Assembly (NCBI GenBank): GCA_002451015.1
Contig: DKBB01000194.1
Coordinates: 1,154 to 7,165, forward strand
Origin: Acidobacteria bacterium UBA6911
GTDB taxonomy: Bacteria; Acidobacteriota; UBA6911
Direction: 5' to 3'
Length of the DNA stretch: 6,012 bases
This document shows positions 1 to 6,012 of this stretch, piece by piece. The stretch's first letter is position 1; each line of letters starts with the position of its first letter. Position numbers and translations under genes: made by a program. The notes beneath the pieces are model-generated. The model was given only the letters and a program-made list of their open reading frames with translations. It made no database searches and was not told the origin of the DNA.

Positions 1-1320
1 GATATGCCGGAACTGCCCAACTGCAGCAACTGCCACTCCTCTCACGACATCACACGCATTGACGCCAGCGATTTCAAACTCACCATGATGGACCAGTGCG
101 GCAGATGTCACATGGAAGTCGCCGAAACCTACATGGACACCTATCATGGAAAAGTATCCAAACTAGGGGCAGACAAGGCTGCAAAGTGCTATGACTGCCA
201 CGGTTCCCACGATATCCGGGCGCTGAACGATCCCAAGTCGCGCCTCAGCGAGGCCAATATCATGGAAACCTGCCGGGACTGCCACCCGGGGGCCCGATCC
301 GGGTTCAGAGGCTACCTGACCCACGCAACCCACTATGATCCCGAGAGGTATCCGGCCCTCTTTTACACTTTCTGGGGCATGACGGGCCTGCTTCTGGGTA
401 CCTTTACTTTTTTTGGCTGCCACACCCTTCTATGGCTGCCCACCTCGTGGCGCATGCGCAAACACGCAAAGGAATTGCTGGCAAATGTCGACCCGAAGGC
501 AAAGCAGGTCCTGCGCTTCCCGACAAACCAGCGCGCCATGCACCTGTTTATGATAATTAGCTTTTTCGGACTTGCCTTCACGGGGATGATGCTGAAGTTC
601 AGCTACATGACGTGGGCAAAATCCCTGGCATGGATAATCGGGGGCGCTGAAATGGCAGGCTATATCCACAGGTTCTGCGCCGTGATTATGTTCAGCCTCT
701 TCGCCTACCATCTCGGGGATGCATACCGACAATTCAGGAAAAGCAACAAGACCGTGAAGGATTTTCTGCTGGGTGCCAATACCCTGGTGCCGACATGGAA
801 CGACGCGAAGGAATTCGTTCAGACCGTCAAATGGTTTCTGGGCCGTGGACCCCGGCCTCGTTACGGGAAATGGACCTACTGGGAGAAATTCGACTATCTG
901 GCGGTTTTCTGGGGAATCGGGATTATCGGTTCCACAGGATTAATGTTGTGGTTCCCTGTGCTGACGACTACAATTCTCCCCGGCTGGGTGCTTAACGTGG
1001 CGACAATTATTCACAGCGATGAGGCTCTGCTGGCAACCGGCTTTATTTTCACAATCCACTTTTTCAATACTCATTTCCGCCCGGAAAAATTCCCGGTGGA
1101 TTTTGTCATGTTGACGGGGAGAGTGCCGCTGGAGGAATGGAAGCAGGAAAGACCCCGCGAGTATGATGATCTGGTTGCTTCAGGCAAGCTGGAGGAAGCC
1201 CTGGCAGATCCCATGCCCCTGGTCGTAAACCGTGTAGGAAAATATTTCGGTATATTGGCCGTGACGATCGGCATATGCCTTGTATTTCTTATAATATCCA
1301 CGCTATTGTTTGGCCGCTAG
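1..1320 (+). CDS. Multiheme cytochrome c / b-type cytochrome membrane fusion (CbcL-like), 5'-truncated by window edge
   Basis: Probable inner-membrane quinol oxidase module that passes electrons to periplasmic c-hemes. The frame is open from base 1, and the ATG at 4 is internal: alignment with the next gene puts the visible start at its eighth heme, so several hundred N-terminal residues are missing. Counting from that ATG, there are four CxxCH sites: CSNCH 7-11, CGRCH 32-36, CYDCH 62-66 and CRDCH 90-94. Six hydrophobic helices follow, at about 118-143, 178-200, 219-240, 296-318, 333-356 and 414-437. Histidines sit in or at the edge of helices (H140, H180, H222, H236, H337, H352), as expected for a diheme b-type cytochrome; the loops after helices 1, 3 and 5 are basic, which places them in the cytoplasm and the c-hemes in the periplasm. 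The fusion architecture matches that known for Geobacter CbcL; orthology is not claimed. The stop is TAG at 1318-1320, 27 bases before the next gene. Fold and role class are fairly sure; the electron donor and acceptor are inferred. Confidence 0.9.
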   Translation, partial: DMPELPNCSNCHSSHDITRIDASDFKLTMMDQCGRCHMEVAETYMDTYHGKVSKLGADKAAKCYDCHGSHDIRALNDPKSRLSEANIMETCRDCHPGARSGFRGYLTHATHYDPERYPALFYTFWGMTGLLLGTFTFFGCHTLLWLPTSWRMRKHAKELLANVDPKAKQVLRFPTNQRAMHLFMIISFFGLAFTGMMLKFSYMTWAKSLAWIIGGAEMAGYIHRFCAVIMFSLFAYHLGDAYRQFRKSNKTVKDFLLGANTLVPTWNDAKEFVQTVKWFLGRGPRPRYGKWTYWEKFDYLAVFWGIGIIGSTGLMLWFPVLTTTILPGWVLNVATIIHSDEALLATGFIFTIHFFNTHFRPEKFPVDFVMLTGRVPLEEWKQERPREYDDLVASGKLEEALADPMPLVVNRVGKYFGILAVTIGICLVFLIISTLLFGR

Positions 1321-1332
1321 CCGCAAATTCCT

Positions 1333-1336
1333 GGAG
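1333..1336 (+). promoter_or_regulatory. Ribosome binding site of the second fusion cytochrome
   Basis: GGAG lies 11 bases before the ATG at 1348. It overlaps the alternative GTG at 1336, which argues against that GTG as the start. The spacing is a little long, so confidence is moderate. Confidence 0.5.
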
Positions 1337-1347
1337 TGGACCAAATA

Positions 1348-3468
1348 ATGATGCAAAATAAAAGGGCAAGACGACTCCTGCAGGTAAGCATGGTCGCCTG
1401 CCTGACCTTCCTGTCCCTGCCGGAATGGGGTTCCGGTCAGAAACAGGAAAGTAATGTCGACCGCCGCTGCCAGAACTGCCACGGCCAGAAGCACATCGCC
1501 ACGATTTCCCTGCAGGAACGGGGAACAATGGTACTGGCTCCGGAGTCCGGACTGACGGAACGGGAAAACCCGGCCGATCTCTTTGTCGATCAGGACAAGC
1601 TCTCGCGTAGTGTCCACAGCCAATCGACCTGTATCGATTGCCATTCAGGCGTGGAGGCGCTTCCCCACCCTGCTCGTCTGCCCAGCCCGCAATGCATAAG
1701 CTGCCACGAGAAAGAAGCGGAAGATATATCCAGAAGCCGGCACGCGGAGGTGCTCCAGCGATCGGATCCGCCTGCCCCCTACTGCTGGGATTGCCACGGA
1801 GCCCACGAAATAACCTCTCAAGCAGAAGCGAATCCCCTGGATAAAATCAGGATCTGCGCCTCCTGCCATCAGACGCATTCCGGCCAGATCGAAGGCGTGG
1901 AAAATGGAGAACTCCTGGTGCAAACCTACATGGACAGCGTTCATGGCCAGAACACCGGAGAGCCCGGAGCACCGTCCGTAGGAGCGACGTGCGAAGAGTG
2001 TCACGGCCATCATAAAGTCCTGCCCATCAACGATCCCCGATCCAGTGTGAACCGCAGGAACATTTCCGCGACCTGCGGCCACTGCCACCCGGAAATCCAA
2101 AAAGAGTTCGAAGAGACGGTTCACGCGGATGTTGCCCATCGGGACGATCCGTCGATGCGGCCTGCCCTTTGCAGCAACTGCCACACCGCGCATGCCATTA
2201 CCCACGCAGGCACGCCCGAATTCACCAGGGATTTAATGCATGAATGCGGATCCTGCCACGAGGATCTCTATCGAACGTATCTGGAAACGTACCACGGCCA
2301 GGTGCAGCAGCTCGGAGGGGAACGCGCCGCCCGGTGCAGCGACTGCCACGGAACCCACAACATTCGGCGCCCTCAAGATCCCGCATCCTCCCTGTCGGCC
2401 GCAAATCGTCCTGGAACCTGCGCTCGCTGCCATGAGCAGATCCCAAACCTGTCGGAGTCAGGACGTCTGAATTTTATCGCGTATCGCCCCCACGCGGATT
2501 TTCGGGACAAGGAAAAGAATACCGGACTGTTTTTAATCTGGCGGTTTGCCCTTTTTTCGTCCCTTGCATTGCTGATTCTATGGGGACTGCACTGGGCAGG
2601 ATGGCTTAACAGGATTTTGCGTGAAAAGCCTGCCCGCATGGAAGAGGGAAAAACCGCCGCTATCCTCCGCTTCAAGCCAACGCACCGTTGGACTCATCTC
2701 GCTGCCATGTTCTGTGTCTTTGGCCTGATTCTGACGGGGCTGCCGCTGAAGTTCAGCCTCCAGCCTGCGGTTGCCGACCTGACAAGGCTTGTGGTGGCAG
2801 TGGAAACTCTCGGCTTTCTGCACCGCGTGTTTGCGGTCTTTCTGGGCGGTGTCGCCGTATTTCACCTTGTTATCCTGATGTCTGTCTTCTGGAAGCTGAA
2901 AAGAAACCTCGCAGGAAGGATTTTGGGGCCAGGCAGCCTGCAGCCGGCCGCAGCTGATGCGCGTCAGTTCACGGCCATGCTCCGTTGGTTTGTAAAAAAG
3001 GCGGAGCGTCCGGGCCTGGATTGCTGGAGCTATTGGGAGAAGTTCGACTACTGGGCTTCCTGGATCGCACTCGGGATTCTGGCAAGTTCAGGAATCGTTC
3101 TTTGGTTTCCCACTTTTTTTGCGGAGTTCTTTTCCGGCTACTGGTTCAACGTGGCCATGATCGTGCATGGGTATGCCGGCCTGCTGGTTATGGGTATTAT
3201 TCTGCTGATACATATTCTGAATTCCAGCCTCCGCGGGGAAGGATTTCCCATCAACACAGTGATGTTTACAGGACAAATATCCGAGAACGAACTCAGAACG
3301 GGGCGATCCGCCCAGTATGCGCGACTGGCCGAAGCCGGTGCGCTGGACGAACTGAGGGAACCTGCCGCCGCAGGATTGAAGCTCAAGATAGCAACCTACG
3401 CTACAGTGGCGTCGCTGCTGCTGGGAATAGGGCTTATCATATTGATTGTTACTGCTATAATACTCTGA
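1348..3468 (+). CDS. Undecaheme cytochrome c / b-type cytochrome membrane fusion (CbcL-like), complete tandem paralogue of the preceding gene
   Basis: Predicted quinol-to-periplasm electron transfer protein of the inner membrane. An N-terminal signal peptide (basic KRARR, then a hydrophobic stretch ending near WGSGQ) precedes 11 CxxCH sites. Counted from an upstream GTG at 1336, the first is CQNCH at 45-49 and the last CARCH at 362-366. Six helices follow, at about 396-420, 452-474, 493-518, 570-595, 605-628 and 685-710. Membrane histidines H419, H454, H496, H510, H611 and H626 align with those of the upstream gene, as do the WxYWEKFDY motif before helix 4 and the FPxxxVMxTG motif after helix 5. 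I prefer the ATG at 1348 because GGAG at 1333-1336 lies 11 bases upstream; the GTG at 1336 has no Shine-Dalgarno of its own, and the ATG at 1351 is also possible. The two fusions are clearly paralogous but diverged in the linker before helix 1. A CbcL-like role is inferred from architecture. Confidence 0.92.
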   Translation: MMQNKRARRLLQVSMVACLTFLSLPEWGSGQKQESNVDRRCQNCHGQKHIATISLQERGTMVLAPESGLTERENPADLFVDQDKLSRSVHSQSTCIDCHSGVEALPHPARLPSPQCISCHEKEAEDISRSRHAEVLQRSDPPAPYCWDCHGAHEITSQAEANPLDKIRICASCHQTHSGQIEGVENGELLVQTYMDSVHGQNTGEPGAPSVGATCEECHGHHKVLPINDPRSSVNRRNISATCGHCHPEIQKEFEETVHADVAHRDDPSMRPALCSNCHTAHAITHAGTPEFTRDLMHECGSCHEDLYRTYLETYHGQVQQLGGERAARCSDCHGTHNIRRPQDPASSLSAANRPGTCARCHEQIPNLSESGRLNFIAYRPHADFRDKEKNTGLFLIWRFALFSSLALLILWGLHWAGWLNRILREKPARMEEGKTAAILRFKPTHRWTHLAAMFCVFGLILTGLPLKFSLQPAVADLTRLVVAVETLGFLHRVFAVFLGGVAVFHLVILMSVFWKLKRNLAGRILGPGSLQPAAADARQFTAMLRWFVKKAERPGLDCWSYWEKFDYWASWIALGILASSGIVLWFPTFFAEFFSGYWFNVAMIVHGYAGLLVMGIILLIHILNSSLRGEGFPINTVMFTGQISENELRTGRSAQYARLAEAGALDELREPAAAGLKLKIATYATVASLLLGIGLIILIVTAIIL

Positions 3469-3481
3469 GCGCCGGTGGCGC
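3469..3481 (+). other. Short perfect inverted repeat directly after the stop codon
   Basis: GCGCC-GGT-GGCGC could form a 5-bp all-GC stem with a 3-base loop, starting at the base after the TGA of the second fusion cytochrome. No T-run follows, so it is not a convincing intrinsic terminator. It could mildly protect or separate the upstream message segment, or be chance. Confidence 0.3.
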
Positions 3482-3511
3482 AGGTGCCTAAAGGTCCGCG
3501 TCCTATAGAAC

Positions 3512-3516
3512 GGAGA
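3512..3516 (+). promoter_or_regulatory. Ribosome binding site that decides a TTG start
   Basis: GGAGA lies 8 bases before the TTG at 3525. An in-frame TAA at 3489-3491 closes the frame upstream, and no ATG or GTG lies between it and the signal peptide, so this site fixes TTG as the start of the 15-heme cytochrome. Confidence 0.65.
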
Positions 3517-3524
3517 TTGTTCTG

Positions 3525-4901
3525 TTGAGTTTCCTGAGAATTCTTATACCCCTTCTTCTCTTCGGTCTTCCCCTGTCCTGGGGCTACGCACAATCCAAGG
3601 AGCGCCCGACCACACGGACGAAATCCTGCACTGAGGACGGCTGTCATGCCGAGACCAGCGATTACACCGTCCTGCATGGGCCCTTAACTGCAGGAGGATG
3701 CGCCGGATGCCATAATTATGAGAATCCGCTGAAGCATACTTTCCAGATGACCCGACAGGGCAACGATCTTTGCCTCTTCTGTCACCAGATCGAATCGGGT
3801 ACCAATACCCACGAACCCGTGACGGAAAATGGCTGCCTGGAATGCCACAATCCCCATGGCGGTGAGACCAATACGCATCTTCGGACGAAAAACACCCGTG
3901 CCCTGTGCGAGCAGTGCCATGAAACAGCCGTGAAAGGTAAGCTGGAACACGAACCGATTGCCACCGGAGGCTGCCTCGCGTGCCACGCCGCTCACAGATC
4001 CAATCATCCGAAACTATTGCATCAAGAACAGACCTCGTTATGTTTAGACTGCCATGTGGTTTTCGCCGATCGGATGAAGCAGTCGTCGATCGTTCACGAA
4101 CCCATGGGCGAGGGTTGCCAGCAATGCCATGACGCCCATGCATCCGACAGTGCGAAATTGCTCAAAAGCCCCATGCGGGAACTCTGCTTTTCCTGCCATG
4201 AGGATATTCAAATGGCGGTGGAAAGCGCCCAAACTCCGCACGGCGCCCTGGCCGAAATAGGGGAGTGCATCAACTGCCATGATGCCCATGCGACCGGTCG
4301 ATCGCACCTCCTTCGCAATACTACCAGGGCGGTGTGCCTGGCATGCCACAACAAGGAGATCCAGACACCGACAGGAAAAATTCCGGATATGACTCCAATA
4401 GTATCTACCGGCAACAACCTGCACGGGCCGTTTACGATCAACGACTGTTCCGAGTGCCATCAAATTCACGGCGGGGCCCGTCCGCGGCTTTTGATTATGG
4501 AATTTTCATCCTCTTTCTATACTCCGTTTCAGGAAAATAAATACGAACTTTGCTTTTCCTGCCACAATCCCTCAATGAGCCTGGTCTCTGAAACAACCGA
4601 ACTGACAGGCTTTCGAAACGGTGACAGGAACCTGCACTTCGTCCATGTCAACCAGGATGAAAAGGGCCGGACCTGTCGCGCCTGCCACGAGATACACTCC
4701 GGCGAGTCGGAAAAACTTATCAGCAAGTATGTTCCTTTCGGAGACTGGAGAATTTCCACCGGATTTTCCAAGACCGCCACCGGAGGATTCTGCACCCCAA
4801 GCTGTCACCGGAGTTTTTCCTACGACCGGCTGAATCCGGCGCCAATCAGCCAGCCAGCCACGAATCCGCCGGAACAAGACAGCGCGGGCGAGGAGGAATA
4901 A
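3525..4901 (+). CDS. Exported 15-heme cytochrome c, doubled-CXXCH / cytochrome c3-like family
   Basis: Soluble periplasmic (or outer-membrane-associated) electron carrier of 458 residues. A signal peptide at 1-22 ends in GYA before QS, and no other transmembrane helix is seen. There are 13 canonical CxxCH sites, with first cysteines at 59, 83, 104, 128, 150, 173, 198, 221, 248, 271, 308, 343 and 384. A CX4CH (CTEDGCH, 35-41) and a CX3CH (CTPSCH, 423-428) flank them. Sites alternate in a repeating pattern of about 45-60 residues: a His-Glu-Pro or His-Gly-Pro element, then CxxCHxxH, then LCxxCH. This is the hallmark of the doubled-CXXCH family and supplies distal histidines for bis-His hemes. 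The tail after about 437 is rich in Pro, Glu and Ser. The start is TTG. It follows the membrane fusions by 56 bases and precedes the HEAT gene by 2, so it probably accepts electrons from the fusions. An outer-membrane conduit role is possible, but no porin is in view. Confidence 0.92.
   Translation: MSFLRILIPLLLFGLPLSWGYAQSKERPTTRTKSCTEDGCHAETSDYTVLHGPLTAGGCAGCHNYENPLKHTFQMTRQGNDLCLFCHQIESGTNTHEPVTENGCLECHNPHGGETNTHLRTKNTRALCEQCHETAVKGKLEHEPIATGGCLACHAAHRSNHPKLLHQEQTSLCLDCHVVFADRMKQSSIVHEPMGEGCQQCHDAHASDSAKLLKSPMRELCFSCHEDIQMAVESAQTPHGALAEIGECINCHDAHATGRSHLLRNTTRAVCLACHNKEIQTPTGKIPDMTPIVSTGNNLHGPFTINDCSECHQIHGGARPRLLIMEFSSSFYTPFQENKYELCFSCHNPSMSLVSETTELTGFRNGDRNLHFVHVNQDEKGRTCRACHEIHSGESEKLISKYVPFGDWRISTGFSKTATGGFCTPSCHRSFSYDRLNPAPISQPATNPPEQDSAGEEE
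4891..4896 (+). promoter_or_regulatory. Strong ribosome binding site of the HEAT-repeat gene, inside the end of the cytochrome gene
   Basis: AGGAGG sits 7 bases before the ATG at 4904. It is formed by the final Glu codons of the 15-heme cytochrome, whose TAA is at 4899-4901. The arrangement suggests coupled translation of the two proteins. Confidence 0.8.
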
Positions 4902-4903
4902 TA

Positions 4904-6012
4904 ATGGATGTTCAAAAGGAGTATTATCCTGCGGTAAGAAAAGCAGGAGTTACCGGAAGCGTCCGTTCAAAATCCTCATCATCCTTTGTTTCAATCCATT
5001 GCCTGCTTTTGTTCCTGTTACTCCTGTGCTGCCTCGGAACAGGATCTGTCTTTTCTCAATCAGGCGAGGACCGTTCCGTCGACGATCTGATTGCAATGTT
5101 GGGAAACGAGGATCCGGAGATTCGCAGGGAATCGGTCGACGACCTGATTGCCCTGGGCACTGAGGCCGTCGATCGGCTGATTGCCGCACTGGAAAACGAG
5201 GACGTGACTGTCCGCAGGGAAGCTATTTTTACACTGGGAGAAATCAAAGATCCCCGCGCAGTGGAGCCTCTCGTCGCGCGCCTGCAGGATGAAGATCCTA
5301 CAGCCGGATTCAGGGCCGCGGATGCGTTAGGGAAAATCGAAGATCCGCTCTCGGTGGATCCGCTCCTGGCAGCCTTGCGCGATCCTAATCTGCTTCTGCG
5401 AACAGGGGCGGCCCGGGCACTGGGACGCATCAAGGATTCCAGGTCAGTCGATTCCCTGATTGCCGCACTGAATGATGAAGAACCTGTCTTCAGCGCCACG
5501 GCGGCAAATTCATTGGGAAACATCGGGGATCCGCGCGCGATGGATCCGCTCATCGAGGTCCTGAAAGACGCGAAGCCTCTCCTTCGAATCCAGGCCGCCG
5601 ACGCACTGGTCAAGCTGGGTCCGGGCGCTGTGGATCCGCTGGTCGCAGTCCTGCAGAATCCGGATGTCGAAAGCCGGCGGGAAGCTGCCGGGGCGCTGGG
5701 CCGCATCAAAGATTCCAGGTCAGTGGAACCTTTAATCGCCGCCCTGAAGGACGACGATTCCGTTGTGAGCCTTCGAGCGGCCAACGCACTGGGGAATATC
5801 GGAGATCTGCGAGCGATCGATCCCCTCATAGCAGTTCTGAAAGACAAGGACCCGCTCCTTCGAACCCAGGCCCTTGATGCACTGGTAAAACTGGGTTCGC
5901 CCGCGGTTGAACCCCTTACCGCTGTGTTGAAAAGCCTGGGGACCGATACCCGCGAAGAAGCAGCCGGCGCACTGGACAGGATCCGGGATTCCGACCCGAC
6001 CGGTACAGGCAC
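4904..6012 (+). CDS. Exported HEAT-repeat protein (PBS-lyase-like HEAT repeats), 3'-truncated by window edge
   Basis: Open for 369 codons to the right edge without a stop. The start is firm: ATG with AGGAGG 7 bases upstream. A basic N-region of about 27 residues leads into a Leu-rich core (about 31-45) and a likely signal peptidase I site near VFSQ, residues 49-52, so the product is probably periplasmic. From about residue 58 the protein is a run of HEAT units of 30 or 31 residues, of the type LGxIxDxRxVxPLIAALxDxDPxxRxxAA: nine full units and a partial unit at each end. Units at about 82, 236 and 328 are 30 residues long and lack the Asp-Pro-Arg turn. Such repeats form a curved helical solenoid used for protein binding; no catalytic residues or CxxCH are seen. 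The 2-base gap and shared ribosome binding site tie it to the 15-heme cytochrome, suggesting a scaffold, assembly or docking partner (inference). A phycobilin-lyase activity is not implied by the repeat name. Confidence 0.88.
   Translation, partial: MDVQKEYYPAVRKAGVTGSVRSKSSSSFVSIHCLLLFLLLLCCLGTGSVFSQSGEDRSVDDLIAMLGNEDPEIRRESVDDLIALGTEAVDRLIAALENEDVTVRREAIFTLGEIKDPRAVEPLVARLQDEDPTAGFRAADALGKIEDPLSVDPLLAALRDPNLLLRTGAARALGRIKDSRSVDSLIAALNDEEPVFSATAANSLGNIGDPRAMDPLIEVLKDAKPLLRIQAADALVKLGPGAVDPLVAVLQNPDVESRREAAGALGRIKDSRSVEPLIAALKDDDSVVSLRAANALGNIGDLRAIDPLIAVLKDKDPLLRTQALDALVKLGSPAVEPLTAVLKSLGTDTREEAAGALDRIRDSDPTGTG
5405..5956 (+). repeat. Tandem 276-bp direct repeat (three HEAT units per copy) within the HEAT gene
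   Basis: Copy A (about 5405-5680) and copy B (about 5681-5956) align at a constant offset of 276 bases, which equals 92 codons (31+31+30 residues). Anchors include an identical 14-base stretch, GATTCCAGGTCAGT, at 5435 and 5711, and GCGGC-like blocks at 5501 and 5777. Similarity at the same offset continues from 5957 to the window edge, so a third copy begins there. The pattern suggests duplication of a three-unit block rather than of single repeats. Boundaries are approximate and set by eye. Confidence 0.75.

Noticed and set aside
1645..2205. Minus-strand open frame of 186 codons opposite the second fusion cytochrome
   Set aside because: It lies entirely opposite seven heme motifs of the real gene and its composition shows only the reverse complement of Cys/His codons.
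3469..3481. Hairpin considered as an intrinsic terminator
   Set aside because: The stem is only 5 bp and no T-run follows it; a promoter for the next gene is not visible either.
2985..3491. Plus-strand open frame overlapping the end of the second fusion cytochrome
   Set aside because: It is out of frame with the conserved transmembrane region, which matches the paralogue residue by residue; the product has no signal or domain.
3544..4143. Minus-strand open frame of about 200 codons opposite the 15-heme cytochrome
   Set aside because: The plus frame here carries a signal peptide and regularly spaced CxxCH sites; the antisense product has no recognisable domain.
4908..4937. Second ATG overlapping the HEAT gene start in another frame
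   Set aside because: It reads only nine codons before a TAA. The ATG at 4904 has better spacing to AGGAGG and opens the long HEAT frame.
5027..5035. Possible lipoprotein cysteine in the HEAT protein signal peptide (residues 42-43)
   Set aside because: The residues before the Cys pair are all Leu, without the small residue at -1 that a lipobox needs; cleavage near VFSQ is more likely.
5056..6012. Long open frame on the minus strand (over 300 codons) opposite the HEAT gene
   Set aside because: It is Arg/Ser-rich, repeats with the HEAT periodicity and resembles no family. The plus strand has a signal peptide, a strong ribosome binding site and clear HEAT units, so the minus frame is a shadow of the repeat codons.
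5040..6012. Regular repeats considered as a CRISPR array or intergenic tandem repeat
   Set aside because: The period is in-frame (90, 93 and 276 bases), copies diverge mostly at degenerate positions and the translation is a clear HEAT solenoid.

Overview
The window is a four-gene, single-strand (+) cluster from a Gram-negative bacterium specialised in multiheme cytochrome electron transfer. The lineage cannot be fixed from sequence alone. Exported multiheme c-type cytochromes fused to a b-type membrane domain, together with a 15-heme doubled-CXXCH cytochrome, are typical of metal-reducing or syntrophic Desulfuromonadota-like bacteria. They also occur in Acidobacteria, Nitrospirota, Planctomycetes and several uncultured phyla. 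Base composition looks moderately GC-rich (estimated by eye) and similar across all four genes.

Layout. 1-1320: the 3' part of a fusion protein with c-type hemes in the periplasmic part and a six-helix b-type cytochrome in the membrane; its 5' end lies outside the window. 1348-3468: a complete paralogue of the same architecture, with a signal peptide, 11 CxxCH hemes and six transmembrane helices. 3525-4901: a soluble exported cytochrome with 15 candidate heme sites, two of them non-canonical (CX4CH and CX3CH). 4904-6012: an exported HEAT-repeat protein that runs off the right edge. The gaps are 27, 56 and 2 bases, with no terminator or obvious promoter between genes, so the four are probably one operon whose promoter lies upstream of the window.

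Working model (inference). The two membrane fusions resemble the CbcL-type design of Geobacter: a diheme b-type domain in the inner membrane takes electrons from menaquinol and passes them to a periplasmic c-heme chain. The 15-heme protein would carry electrons across the periplasm, possibly towards an outer-membrane conduit. The HEAT protein, whose start codon lies 2 bases after the cytochrome stop and whose ribosome binding site lies inside the cytochrome's last codons, is a candidate scaffold or assembly partner. In the visible part alone the cluster encodes 30 c-type heme sites (4 + 11 + 15) and up to four b-type hemes. No porin, extracellular cytochrome, RNA gene, mobile element or CRISPR array is visible.
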